The notes under the pieces were generated by a model. That model did no database searches and was not told the DNA's origin. It worked only from the letters and a program-made list of their open reading frames with translations. Positions 23,376-32,297 of a stretch of 45,805 nt of DNA are shown in pieces. Both the position numbers and the translations under genes were made by a program. The stretch is from positions 1 to 45,805 of the forward strand of contig NZ_VORT01000018.1 of the NCBI RefSeq assembly GCF_007997155.1, given 5' to 3'. The stretch's first letter is position 1, and each line of letters starts with the position of its first letter. Source of the DNA: Aequorivita antarctica (lineage in GTDB: Bacteria > Bacteroidota > Bacteroidia > Flavobacteriales > Flavobacteriaceae).

Positions 23376-25856
23376 ATGAAAAAATCACTCTTCGTTTTCC
23401 TACTCTTTTCAACGTATTTGCTTCAAGCCCAAATAGTCGGAAAAGTAACTGATATCAATGGACAGCCCCTGCCATACGTAAATATTTATCTTCAGAATAG
23501 TTACCTAGGAACCACCACAAACGACGATGGAAATTATTCCTTGAATGCTTCAAATAAAAGCGAATACAAAATCATTTTTCAATTTTTGGGGTACAAAACA
23601 ACTACCAAAACAGTTACACCCAATTCGTTTCCATATATTCTGAATGTTTCCCTAGAAGAAGAAACCACCAGTCTTGATGAAGTGGTTTTAAACACCTCTG
23701 AAGATCCCGCCTATCGCATCATCCGCAAAACCATTGCACAGCGAAAGGAAAATCTCGATAAACTAAGCGAATACACCGCAGATTTCTATTCACGAGGACT
23801 CTGGAAAGTAAAGGATGTTCCCGAAAAAATAATGGGGCAAGAAGTGGGCGATTTTGACGGAATGTTAGATTCTACGCGTACTGGCATCATTTATCTTTCG
23901 GAAACTATTTCAGAAATAGCATACCAAAAACCAGATAAATTCACCGAAAAAATAATTGCCAGCAAAGTGAGCGGCAACGATAATGGTTTCAGTTTCAACA
24001 GTGCGCAGAATGCAAATATTTCGTTTTATGAAAATACCGTCGAACTAAATGCCGCGCTGGTTTCGCCCATTGCTAATAATGCATTGAGTTATTACAACTA
24101 TAAACTAGACGGTGTTTTTTACGAAGGGCCCAAACTCATCAATAAAATTAAGGTAATCCCAAAACGCCCGAATGATAGGGTTTGGCAAGGCTACCTTTAT
24201 ATTGTGGAGGACGATTGGCAACTTTACGGGGTAGAGCTTTCTACTACTGGCGCGGCCATTCAAGTGCCTTTTGTAAGCAATTTAACGGTAAAGCAGAATT
24301 ACAAACACGACACCAAAAACGATTTTTGGGTAAAACTTTCACAGACCGTCGATTTCGGCTTCGGGTTTTTAGGAATGAAGGGCGACGGACGTTTTATTGC
24401 CGTTTACAGCAATTATGATTTCAAACCGGAATTCAACAAAAAAACGTTTACAAACGAAGTGCTTTCCTTTAAACCCGAAGCTAACAAAAAGGACAGCCTC
24501 TTCTGGAAAGGCAGTCGCCCTGTGCCCTTAACAAACGAAGAGCTGAAGGATTATATTAAAAAAGACAGTATTCAGCTTTTGAGACATTCCAAACCTTATT
24601 TAGATTCTATCGATGCAAAATCCAATAAACCTGGACTTATGAGTTTGCTAGCAGGTTATACTTATAAAAATTCTTTTGAAAAATGGTCTGTGGGTTATGA
24701 AGGTCCGTTGCGAAGCATCAATTTCAACACCGTGCAGGGATGGAACAGCAAGGCTGGGCTAAAGTTCAACAAATGGTATGACGATAATCAAACCAACACC
24801 CTTTCGGCAGCCGTTCGGGCAGATTACGGCATTTCGGAAGATAGACTTCGGTTTACGGCAGATATTCTTCGGAATTTCAATTGGAAGGACAAACTGCGTC
24901 TCTCTCTTTCCGGAGGAAGCACAGTAGCCCAGTTTAACGATACGGAGCCTATTTCGCCCTTGATAAATACATTTGCGACACTTTTCTTTGAACGGAATTA
25001 TATGAAGCTCTATGAGCTTAATTTCGGGCGAATCGGTTATAGTCAAGAAGTTTTTAATGGCCTCCATCTGTATGCAGCCGTAGCCTATGAAAACCGAAAG
25101 CCGTTATTCAACAATACCGATTACGTTATGATTCCTTTTGAGGATGTTAGCTATACGAGCAATAACCCTTTGGCGCCAAACGATTTCAACCATGCCGCAA
25201 TTGCCGAGCATAATATTGTAAAAAGCAAAATTCGGACGCGCATCAACTTCGCACAAAAGTATTTTTCGAACCCAGATATGAAATTTAATATTGGCGACAA
25301 CAAATACCCTGAGTTAAACCTTTCTGTAGAAAATGGCACCGCAATCACTGAAAGCCAATATGATTACACCCAGTTTGAAGCTAGTTTGAACCAATCTATC
25401 TCTCTAGGGAATAAAGGTCAATTTTATTACAACCTAAAAGGCGGAACCTTTGCAAACGGGGATGGTATTTCATTTATAGATTACAAACATTTTAACGGAA
25501 ATCAGACGCGGGTAGGCACTTCGCCAAACTACACCAATGTTTTTAACTTGATGCCTTATTATGAGTTCAGTACCAACAAGAGTTATTTTGAAGGGCACTT
25601 GGAACACGATTTCCGTGGATGGATTTTAGGGAAAATTCCCGGAATCAATCAGCTGAACCTCAACTTAGTATCGGGCGCTCATTTTTTAAGTACCGAAGAA
25701 AGAAAACCATATTCCGAATTTTCCGTAGGTATAGACAACCTTGGCTTCGGAAAATTTAGATTGCTTCGGGTAGATTACGTGAGATCTTATTACAACGGCG
25801 GCAGCGATGGCGCCTTTATTTTCGGGCTTAAGTTTTTGGATCTTTTAGGACTTTAA
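23376..25856 (+). CDS. DUF5686 / carboxypeptidase-regulatory outer-membrane protein
   Basis: An 826-residue protein from the ATG at 23376 (four codons inside the longest frame), with a signal peptide ending in LLQAQ. Residues about 20-95 are a carboxypeptidase-regulatory-like beta sandwich (GKVTDINGQPLPYVNIYLQN). The rest is the DUF5686 type: GYLYIVEDDWQLYGVELS, a central VGYEGPLRSINFNTVQGW and a C-terminal region of alternating strands ending GGSDGAFIFGLKFLDLLGL, as in an outer-membrane beta barrel. The role is unknown; related proteins are common in Bacteroidota outer membranes. The next gene starts 11 bp later and is probably co-transcribed. Confidence 0.85.
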   Translation: MKKSLFVFLLFSTYLLQAQIVGKVTDINGQPLPYVNIYLQNSYLGTTTNDDGNYSLNASNKSEYKIIFQFLGYKTTTKTVTPNSFPYILNVSLEEETTSLDEVVLNTSEDPAYRIIRKTIAQRKENLDKLSEYTADFYSRGLWKVKDVPEKIMGQEVGDFDGMLDSTRTGIIYLSETISEIAYQKPDKFTEKIIASKVSGNDNGFSFNSAQNANISFYENTVELNAALVSPIANNALSYYNYKLDGVFYEGPKLINKIKVIPKRPNDRVWQGYLYIVEDDWQLYGVELSTTGAAIQVPFVSNLTVKQNYKHDTKNDFWVKLSQTVDFGFGFLGMKGDGRFIAVYSNYDFKPEFNKKTFTNEVLSFKPEANKKDSLFWKGSRPVPLTNEELKDYIKKDSIQLLRHSKPYLDSIDAKSNKPGLMSLLAGYTYKNSFEKWSVGYEGPLRSINFNTVQGWNSKAGLKFNKWYDDNQTNTLSAAVRADYGISEDRLRFTADILRNFNWKDKLRLSLSGGSTVAQFNDTEPISPLINTFATLFFERNYMKLYELNFGRIGYSQEVFNGLHLYAAVAYENRKPLFNNTDYVMIPFEDVSYTSNNPLAPNDFNHAAIAEHNIVKSKIRTRINFAQKYFSNPDMKFNIGDNKYPELNLSVENGTAITESQYDYTQFEASLNQSISLGNKGQFYYNLKGGTFANGDGISFIDYKHFNGNQTRVGTSPNYTNVFNLMPYYEFSTNKSYFEGHLEHDFRGWILGKIPGINQLNLNLVSGAHFLSTEERKPYSEFSVGIDNLGFGKFRLLRVDYVRSYYNGGSDGAFIFGLKFLDLLGL

Positions 25857-25867
25857 TTAAAAAAAAC

Positions 25868-26635
25868 ATGAAAATTATACTGAAATTATTACTTGTATTC
25901 TCGCTCTTCACAAGCTGCATCCCAATGCAGAAAGTGCCAAAAGACGCGAAGATGGCAGACTTTTTCCACTTTCAAAAAGCAAAAGATTACGATGCCTCAA
26001 AATGGACGGTCTTCCTTCCTGGAACCGGTGGTTTGCGAATTTTTAAAGACACAACGCATTATTATGATGTTGCAAAAAAATTGAACGCTGAAGGCATTTC
26101 GGTTTTGCTGGTAGATAACGTTGCTGCTTATAAAGCTTCCAAAAGAGACGTTGACGAAGAAGAGCCTGCCCAAATTCTATGGACGCTGGAAGAAGCCTTA
26201 AAATGGGCAAAACAGACTGGAAAAATTGACCCTAATTCAGACGGAAGTATTGTAGGTTGGTCACGTGCTGGGCTGGGTTTAATTCCACTTGCCAATGACG
26301 CAAAAGAACTCAAGAATCTATATATAAAATCTATCGCACTTTTCTATCCAGCAAATGGTTATGAAATACCACTTAAACCAAAAGTTCCAGTACTTGTAAT
26401 GACCGGCGGAAAAGACAGAATCGTGAAAGTTGATGATATTTTGAAATATATGGTTGCTGAAAACGCGACCATTCAAGTTTACGATGATGCCTATCACGGT
26501 TATGATGTAGAAAGCTTGAAAAAGGGGAAATATTACAGATACATACCCTTCATCAGCAAAAAACATTACCTTTTGAAATATGACGAAGAAGCCGCAAAGG
26601 AGTCTATTGAGGAATTGATTAAATTCTTAAATTGA
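25868..26635 (+). CDS. Alpha/beta hydrolase lipoprotein (dienelactone hydrolase-like)
   Basis: A 255-residue lipoprotein (LLLVFSLFTSC, lipidated Cys17). The fold is that of dienelactone-hydrolase-like alpha/beta hydrolases: WTVFLPGTGGLRIF for the oxyanion loop, IVGWSRAGLG for the nucleophile elbow, VLVMTGGKDRIVKVDDI for the acid and YDDAYHGYDVES for the histidine. It probably cuts an ester or similar bond in the envelope. It lies between the DUF5686 gene (11 bp) and a membrane protein gene (3 bp) in one rightward unit. Confidence 0.8.
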   Translation: MKIILKLLLVFSLFTSCIPMQKVPKDAKMADFFHFQKAKDYDASKWTVFLPGTGGLRIFKDTTHYYDVAKKLNAEGISVLLVDNVAAYKASKRDVDEEEPAQILWTLEEALKWAKQTGKIDPNSDGSIVGWSRAGLGLIPLANDAKELKNLYIKSIALFYPANGYEIPLKPKVPVLVMTGGKDRIVKVDDILKYMVAENATIQVYDDAYHGYDVESLKKGKYYRYIPFISKKHYLLKYDEEAAKESIEELIKFLN

Positions 26636-26638
26636 GGG

Positions 26639-27124
26639 ATGAAATTTAACCAAGCTGAGTTTATAGGTAATCAACTCTTTATCAAAGGAAACAAAAGCCC
26701 TATTGTAGTTAGGATAACCTTGATTATTGTTTTATTGATTTGTCTTCTTATACCAATAGCTATAACCATAACTTTAATGTCCGAAAGAAAAGGACCTCAT
26801 TTTGGAATATTTCTGTCTTTCATTTTTTTCTGGGGAATAGGATTTTACATGCTTCGCATAATTCTATGGAATACGTTTGGCCGTGAAGTATTGACGTTTG
26901 AAGACGATAAAATATCTTATGAAGCTGATTACCGATATTTTAGAGATGGCAAAACAAGCATTTCAACAAAAGACATTGAAGTAGTTGCCGTTCCAACTAT
27001 AGACGAAAGCGCTAAACTAGGAATACTTATTTTTACAAATGAAAATCAGCACATAGACACTGTTTTAAGAGTTCCCTTCGACAAGATGACGGAATTAGCA
27101 GCAGAAGTAAATAATAGATACTAA
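26639..27124 (+). CDS. Two-helix membrane protein, unknown function
   Basis: A 161-residue protein with two adjacent membrane helices at about 22-47 (IVVRITLIIVLLICLLIPIA) and 58-78 (FGIFLSFIFFWGIGFYMLRI). The second half is soluble and beta-rich (LTFEDDKISYEADYRYF). This layout resembles small PH-like membrane-domain proteins, but no family can be named. The start codon is 3 bp after the upstream stop and the following GNAT gene is 5 bp away, so all are co-transcribed. Confidence 0.65.
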   Translation: MKFNQAEFIGNQLFIKGNKSPIVVRITLIIVLLICLLIPIAITITLMSERKGPHFGIFLSFIFFWGIGFYMLRIILWNTFGREVLTFEDDKISYEADYRYFRDGKTSISTKDIEVVAVPTIDESAKLGILIFTNENQHIDTVLRVPFDKMTELAAEVNNRY

Positions 27125-27129
27125 GAAAT

Positions 27130-27645
27130 ATGGCCACACCCTTCCCAATCATTATTACAAAAAGATTAAATCTTAGAAAAGCTACACCAGCAGACGTGGA
27201 TAGGGTATTTTACTTCCGTTCAGACAAAGAGATTAACAAATACATAAAAAGAGCACCGCAAACGCGCGAAATGGCAATTGCGCATATTCAACTATTGAAC
27301 GACAATTTAAAAACGGATAAGGGTATTAGTTGGGGAATCACAACTAAAGACTCTAATGTTTTAATAGGCAACATTTGTCTCTGGAATTTTTCTGAAGATA
27401 AAAAAACTGCCGAAGTAGGTTACGACCTCGACCCGGAATTTCAAGGCAAAGGAATTATGAGCGAAGCGTTAAAAGCAGTATTGGATTTTGGGTTCAACCA
27501 AAGAGGTTTTGAAATCATCGAAGCCTACACAGATTATAGGAATATCCCCTCAAAAAAGCTATTAAAACTACATGGATTTATTCCAAGTGAAGGTAAAAAA
27601 GATACTGATAACCAAGATAATGAAGTGTATTATCTAAACCTTTAA
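27130..27645 (+). CDS. GNAT-family N-acetyltransferase (RimJ/RimL type)
   Basis: A 171-residue acetyltransferase with the RimJ/RimL layout: ITKRLNLRKATPADVDRVFY at the start, WGITTKDSNVLIGNICLWNF in the central sheet, AEVGYDLDPEFQGKGIMSEA (the acetyl-CoA-binding Q-x-x-G-x-G/A motif) and a C-terminal YRNIPSKKLLKLHGF. Substrate unknown. It ends the rightward unit and overlaps the pcm stop codon by 4 bp in tail-to-tail arrangement. Confidence 0.85.
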   Translation: MATPFPIIITKRLNLRKATPADVDRVFYFRSDKEINKYIKRAPQTREMAIAHIQLLNDNLKTDKGISWGITTKDSNVLIGNICLWNFSEDKKTAEVGYDLDPEFQGKGIMSEALKAVLDFGFNQRGFEIIEAYTDYRNIPSKKLLKLHGFIPSEGKKDTDNQDNEVYYLNL

Positions 27646-28283
27646 TTCTTGTCTTCCAAAAGCGGAACAAATCGGAACTCGCCATACTCCTCTTTCTCAA
27701 ATTCGGTGTCAGATTTGCGTTTAAAGACCGTCATAATTTGCACATTTTCACCCACAGGAATAACCAACTTCCCCCCAATTTTCAATTGCGCCAATAACGG
27801 ATTTGGGACAAAAGGCGCTCCTGCGGTCACGATAATTCCATCAAAAGGAGCTTCTTTTTCTAGCCCAATATAACCATCACCAAAAATCAATCTTTTAGGT
27901 TTGTAGCCAAGCTTGGGAAGAAATAGTTTTGTTTTTTTGAATAGTTCGTTTTGTCTTTCAATAGTAAAAAGTGTTGCGCCCATCTCCAAAAGCACTGCCG
28001 CTTGGTAACCACTCCCCGTTCCTATTTCGAGAATTTTATCGCCTTTCTTAACTTCCAAAAGTTCGGTTTGGCGTGCGACGGTATAAGGTTGCGAAATGGT
28101 TTGGTCTGCTGCAATAGGAAAGGCTTTATCAACGTAAGCGTGATCCACAAATCCGGAATCCATGAAAAGGTGTCTCGGAATTTTGCCAATAGCCTGTAGA
28201 ACATTTTTATCGACAATCCCTTTCTTTTTAAGGGTTTCAACTAATTTTTTCCGCATTCCTTGGTGGGTAAATGTATCTTTCAC
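27642..28283 (-). CDS. pcm: Protein-L-isoaspartate O-methyltransferase
   Basis: A cytoplasmic methyltransferase that uses S-adenosylmethionine to methylate isoaspartyl residues and so start their repair. Family motifs are VARQTELLEV, ILEIGTGSGYQAAVL (the SAM loop), FTIERQNELF, GDGYIGLEKEAPFDGIIVTAG and a final GGKLVIPVG. The GTG at 28283 was preferred as start because it gives 213 residues beginning VKDTFTHQGMRKKLVETL, as in relatives; the frame stays open to a TTG at 28334. The gene overlaps the GNAT gene at its end. Confidence 0.92.
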   Translation of the reverse strand: MKDTFTHQGMRKKLVETLKKKGIVDKNVLQAIGKIPRHLFMDSGFVDHAYVDKAFPIAADQTISQPYTVARQTELLEVKKGDKILEIGTGSGYQAAVLLEMGATLFTIERQNELFKKTKLFLPKLGYKPKRLIFGDGYIGLEKEAPFDGIIVTAGAPFVPNPLLAQLKIGGKLVIPVGENVQIMTVFKRKSDTEFEKEEYGEFRFVPLLEDKN

Positions 28284-28411
28284 GGTATCTTTCTTTTGAA
28301 CCACAAAGTAACCAAATTTGTTCTCAAAGCACAATTTACATTTGGATAAATATCTATTGATAACTTATAAACTCTAAACCCATAACCTTTTCAACTTTCC
28401 CCCGAAACACG

Positions 28412-28419
28412 TACATTTG
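28412..28419 (+). promoter_or_regulatory. -7 box before the oxidoreductase operon
   Basis: TACATTTG is a perfect TAnnTTTG match, with TTTC 20 bp upstream as a weak -33 box. A start near 28426 would give a very short leader before the ATG at 28436. A second TACATTTG at 28337-28344, preceded by TTTG at 28317, could add a further upstream start. Confidence 0.4.
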
Positions 28420-28435
28420 TGAAAAACACACGCCA

Positions 28436-29404
28436 ATGCTAAAAGCGGGAGTTCTGGGTGCTGGACACTTAGGAAAAATACACTTGAAATTGCTACAACA
28501 ATCCACAAAATATGAACTTGTGGGTTTCTACGACGCCAACAAAGAAGCTTCTGAACAAATAGAAACTGAATTCGGATACAAAAGCTTTCCATCAATGGAA
28601 AGCCTTATAGATGCTAGCGATATGGTGGTTGTGGTAACCCCCACCAGCGCACATTTTGAATGTGCCGAAAAAGTAATTAATGCCGGAAAGCATCTCTTTA
28701 TTGAAAAACCAATCACGCAAACTGTTGCCCAAGCTGAGCAAATACGAGATTTGGCCAAAGAGAAGAAGGTGCGCGGACAAGTAGGCCAAGTGGAGCGCTT
28801 CAACCCTGCCTTCCAGGCAATTAAAGATAAAATCCACAACCCTATGTTTATTGAAACACACCGCTTGGCAGAATTCAATCCGCGCGGAACGGATGTTTCA
28901 GTGGTTTTGGACTTGATGATTCACGATATTGATGCAATTTTAAGCGTTGTAAAAAGCCCCGTAAAAGCCGTAAGTGCAAGTGGCGTTTCGGTTATTAGTG
29001 AAACACCCGACATTGCCAACGCCCGTATAGAATTTGAAAATGGATGCGTAGCAAACTTAACCGCCAGTCGGATTTCACTTAAGAAAATGCGGAAAGCACG
29101 TTTCTTTCAGCGCGATGCCTATATTTCTGTTGATTTTCTGGAGAAGAAATGTGAAGTTGTAAAAATGAAGGATGCACCTAAAGAGCCAGATGATTTCGCA
29201 ATGGTTTTGACCAATGCGGAAGGCATCAAAAAGCAAATCTATTTCGAAAATCCAAAAATAGAAGCCAACAACGCCATTCTCGACGAGCTGGAAAGTTTTT
29301 ACGAAGCCATACAAGCTGATAGAACGCCGGAAGTATCACTACGACAAGGCACAGAAGCATTAAGAGTTGCAATGTTGATAATTGAAAATTTCAAAAAAAT
29401 ATAA
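28436..29404 (+). CDS. Gfo/Idh/MocA family oxidoreductase
   Basis: A 322-residue NAD(P)-dependent dehydrogenase of the glucose-fructose oxidoreductase/inositol dehydrogenase family. The Rossmann part starts LKAGVLGAGHLGKIHLKLL (GxGxxG). It also has VVVVTPTSAHFECAEKVI, HLFIEKPITQTVAQAEQI with the conserved EKP, and VRGQVGQVERFNPAFQ. The C-terminal domain has DLMIHDIDAIL, where the His is the usual catalytic residue. Substrate is not evident, probably a sugar or polyol derivative. It opens a tightly spaced rightward operon. Confidence 0.88.
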   Translation: MLKAGVLGAGHLGKIHLKLLQQSTKYELVGFYDANKEASEQIETEFGYKSFPSMESLIDASDMVVVVTPTSAHFECAEKVINAGKHLFIEKPITQTVAQAEQIRDLAKEKKVRGQVGQVERFNPAFQAIKDKIHNPMFIETHRLAEFNPRGTDVSVVLDLMIHDIDAILSVVKSPVKAVSASGVSVISETPDIANARIEFENGCVANLTASRISLKKMRKARFFQRDAYISVDFLEKKCEVVKMKDAPKEPDDFAMVLTNAEGIKKQIYFENPKIEANNAILDELESFYEAIQADRTPEVSLRQGTEALRVAMLIIENFKKI

Positions 29405-29424
29405 ATCACATAAAGTTCATTTTA

Positions 29425-30315
29425 ATGAAAAATATAGCAGTAATAGGCGCAGGAACGATGGGCAACGGAATTGCCCACACCTTCGCACAATTTGATTATA
29501 AAGTACAATTGATTGATATTCACCAAGCATCGCTCGACAAAGGAATAGCGACCATTACCAAAAATTTGGACAGAATGGTTGCCAAGGAAACGATATCGGA
29601 AGCCGATAAAAAGCGTACACTAGTCAATATTACTACGTTCACGAGTATTGAAGAAGGCGTAAAATCTGCCAATTTGGTCGTGGAAGCCGCAACAGAAAAC
29701 GTTGACTTAAAGCTGAAAATTTTCCGCGATTTGGATAAATTTTGTCCAGATAATACAATTCTTGCGAGTAATACCTCCTCTATTTCAATCACGCAGATTG
29801 CTTCAGTTACTTCACGGCCTGGAATGGTTATCGGGATGCACTTTATGAATCCAGTGCCAATTATGAAATTGGTCGAAATCATAAAAGGGTACAGCACAAG
29901 CGAAGAAACTTTTAAAAACGTTGAAGCACTTTCAAAAAAATTGAACAAAGTCCCAGTTGAAGTAAACGACTACCCTGGCTTCGTAGCAAACCGTATCTTG
30001 ATGCCAATGATAAACGAAGCCGTTGAAACGCTTTATAACGGTGTTGCAGGCGTTAAAGAAATCGATACTGTTATGATGTTAGGGATGGCGCACCCAATGG
30101 GACCACTAGCTCTGGCTGATTTTATTGGTTTAGACGTTTGCCTTTCAATCTTGAAGGTGATGCACGAAGGCTTCAAAAACCCAAAATATGCTCCCTGTCC
30201 ACTATTGGTAAATATGGTAATGGCCGGAAAACTAGGAGCAAAAAGCGGTGAAGGTTTTTATGATTACAGTGAAAACAGAAAGGCTGAGGTTGTTTCAAAA
30301 ATGTTTTCAAAATAA
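29425..30315 (+). CDS. 3-hydroxyacyl-CoA dehydrogenase
   Basis: A 296-residue NAD-dependent dehydrogenase that oxidises 3-hydroxyacyl-CoA, either in beta-oxidation or as 3-hydroxybutyryl-CoA dehydrogenase. Features are IAVIGAGTMGNGIAHTFAQF (Rossmann loop), LASNTSSISITQIA, the catalytic GMHFMNPVPIMKLVEII, EVNDYPGFVANRILMPMINEA and MGPLALADFIGLD in the C-terminal domain, ending with KSGEGFYDY. Length fits the single-domain enzyme (Hbd/PaaH type). No thiolase or hydratase gene is adjacent, so the pathway is open. It lies 20 bp after the Gfo/Idh gene. Confidence 0.92.
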   Translation: MKNIAVIGAGTMGNGIAHTFAQFDYKVQLIDIHQASLDKGIATITKNLDRMVAKETISEADKKRTLVNITTFTSIEEGVKSANLVVEAATENVDLKLKIFRDLDKFCPDNTILASNTSSISITQIASVTSRPGMVIGMHFMNPVPIMKLVEIIKGYSTSEETFKNVEALSKKLNKVPVEVNDYPGFVANRILMPMINEAVETLYNGVAGVKEIDTVMMLGMAHPMGPLALADFIGLDVCLSILKVMHEGFKNPKYAPCPLLVNMVMAGKLGAKSGEGFYDYSENRKAEVVSKMFSK

Positions 30316-30348
30316 TTGATCAATTACAACATCCTGAAAACCTAACTA

Positions 30349-31587
30349 ATGGCAAAAATAATCCCCTTTAAAGCCGTCCGCCCTACGCGGGACAAAGTGA
30401 GCCTGCTCGCAGCGCGATCTTATGATAGTTATACGGCCTTGCAAGTGGAGTCGCGGTTGCGGGACAATCCGTTTTCGTTTTTACACATTGTGAATCCAGG
30501 TTATAAATACCAAAAGGAAATTTCGGGAGAAGAACGCTATGGATTGGTGAAAAACCGCTATCAGGAATTTAAAGAGGATGGCATATTTATACAAGACGAA
30601 AAACCTTCTTTATATATTTATAAAATTGTAAACCGTGATGGGCTAGAGTTTAGTGGTATTGTTGCTGCTGCGAGTGTTCAGGATTATGAAAATGACCTGA
30701 TCAAAAGGCACGAAGACACACTCGAATTTCGTGAACAGATTTTTAAAGAATACCTTAAAACAGTTGGCTTCAATGCTGAATCTGTGCTCCTCACCTATCC
30801 CGACAATCTGGAATTGGAAGGAATAATAAATGCTGTGATGCAGCGCCGTCCAGAATATGAATTTACAACAACCTATCGCGACACCCATTATGTTTGGAAC
30901 GTTGACGACGAAGCACTACTTCAAAAAATTCAGAAAATTTATAGCGAAATGCCTGCGCTCTATATTGCAGATGGTCACCATCGCTCTGCTTCTTCTTATT
31001 TATTGGCGAAAGACCTAAAGGAAGAAAACCCGCATCATACCGGTGAAGAAGCTTATAATTTTTTTATGAGCTACCTCATTCCCGAAAGCAATTTAAAAAT
31101 ATATGAATTCAACCGTTTGGTGAAAGACCTAAATGGGCTTGAAAAACAAGAGTTCCTAATAAAATTAGATGAATATTTCCGAATAGAAAACCGTGGGATG
31201 GAGTATTACAAACCTTCAAAATTGCACCACTTCAGCATGTATTTGGATGGCGAATTTTACTCTTTATACTTGCGAAAAGCAAAATATGAAATAAAAAATG
31301 CACTGGATGCACTGGACACCCACATTTTATTCATGACTATTCTGAAACCACTTCTCGGAATTGAAGACCTCCGTAACGACCAACGCATAGAGTATTCCCA
31401 CGGAAAAAAGGATTTGGCGTATGTAAAAACAGCCGTCGATTCGGGAAACTTTGCCGTAGGCTTTGGGTTGCTGCCCGTAACCACTGAAGAAATGAAAATG
31501 ATTGCTGATGAAGGCTTGAAAATGCCTCCAAAGAGTACTTATATCGAGCCGAAGCTTAGAAGTGGGGTTACTATTTATGAATTCTGA
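30349..31587 (+). CDS. DUF1015 family protein
   Basis: A 412-residue cytoplasmic protein of the DUF1015 family. Typical stretches are IIPFKAVRPTRDKVSLLAAR near the start, FLHIVNPGY, LYIYKI in the central part, LYIADGHHRSASSYLLA and KTAVDSGNFAVGFGLLPVT near the end. In many Bacteroidota this gene stands next to serine-biosynthesis genes, and a role there has been suggested; here no such gene is adjacent. The histidine-rich ADGHHR motif suggests a catalytic or metal site. It is part of the rightward operon, 33 bp after the dehydrogenase. Confidence 0.88.
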   Translation: MAKIIPFKAVRPTRDKVSLLAARSYDSYTALQVESRLRDNPFSFLHIVNPGYKYQKEISGEERYGLVKNRYQEFKEDGIFIQDEKPSLYIYKIVNRDGLEFSGIVAAASVQDYENDLIKRHEDTLEFREQIFKEYLKTVGFNAESVLLTYPDNLELEGIINAVMQRRPEYEFTTTYRDTHYVWNVDDEALLQKIQKIYSEMPALYIADGHHRSASSYLLAKDLKEENPHHTGEEAYNFFMSYLIPESNLKIYEFNRLVKDLNGLEKQEFLIKLDEYFRIENRGMEYYKPSKLHHFSMYLDGEFYSLYLRKAKYEIKNALDALDTHILFMTILKPLLGIEDLRNDQRIEYSHGKKDLAYVKTAVDSGNFAVGFGLLPVTTEEMKMIADEGLKMPPKSTYIEPKLRSGVTIYEF

Positions 31588-31613
31588 TTTAGAAAAGAGA
31601 GAAAAGAAAAGCG

Positions 31614-32276
31614 ATGAATATTTCAGAAAATTTAAAAAAATTCAATAAAGAATTACCTGATGACGTTACTTTGGTAGCGGTTTCCAAAACCAAACCCGTT
31701 AGCGATTTGATGGAGGCCTATAATGCAGGTCAACGTGTCTTTGGAGAGAATAAAATCCAGGAAATGGAGGCCAAATGGCAGGAAATGCCAAAAGATATCC
31801 AATGGCATATGATTGGTCATGTGCAACGCAATAAAGTGAAATATATGGCTCCATTTGTGAGTTTGATTCACGCTGTGGACAGCCTGAAACTTTTAAAAGA
31901 AATAAATAAGGAAGCTGAAAAAAACGAGCGAACTATTGACTGTCTTCTTCAAATAAAAATTGCTGAAGAAGACAGTAAATTTGGGATTGATGAAACTGAT
32001 GCCGCATCACTTCTTTCTTCCGAAGAATTTAAAAAACTTCAAAATGTAAAAATCGTTGGCTTGATGGGAATGGCTACATTTACTGATGATGACAAGCAAA
32101 TTTCTGAAGAATTTCAGAAATTGAAAAATGCATACGACAAATTCAGAGATCAAAATTCAGAGATCAGAATTTTGAGTATGGGAATGAGCGGCGATTACAA
32201 GGTTGCAATTGAAAACGGCAGCAATATGGTTCGTGTGGGCAGTGCAATTTTTGGAGAACGGAATTATAATAATTAG
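31614..32276 (+). CDS. YggS-family pyridoxal phosphate homeostasis protein
   Basis: A 220-residue PLP-binding protein of the YggS/PLPBP family, a single-domain TIM barrel that keeps vitamin B6 and amino-acid metabolism in balance. Motifs are TLVAVSKTKPVSDLMEAY with the PLP lysine Lys25, FGENKIQEMEAKW, WHMIGHVQRNKVKY, HAVDSLKLLKEIN, KIVGLMGMATF and LSMGMSGDYKVAIENGSNMV (phosphate binding). Normal length. Cytoplasmic. It sits 26 bp after the DUF1015 gene. Confidence 0.93.
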   Translation: MNISENLKKFNKELPDDVTLVAVSKTKPVSDLMEAYNAGQRVFGENKIQEMEAKWQEMPKDIQWHMIGHVQRNKVKYMAPFVSLIHAVDSLKLLKEINKEAEKNERTIDCLLQIKIAEEDSKFGIDETDAASLLSSEEFKKLQNVKIVGLMGMATFTDDDKQISEEFQKLKNAYDKFRDQNSEIRILSMGMSGDYKVAIENGSNMVRVGSAIFGERNYNN

Positions 32277-32297
32277 AATAGAGAAAGAGAAGTTTTG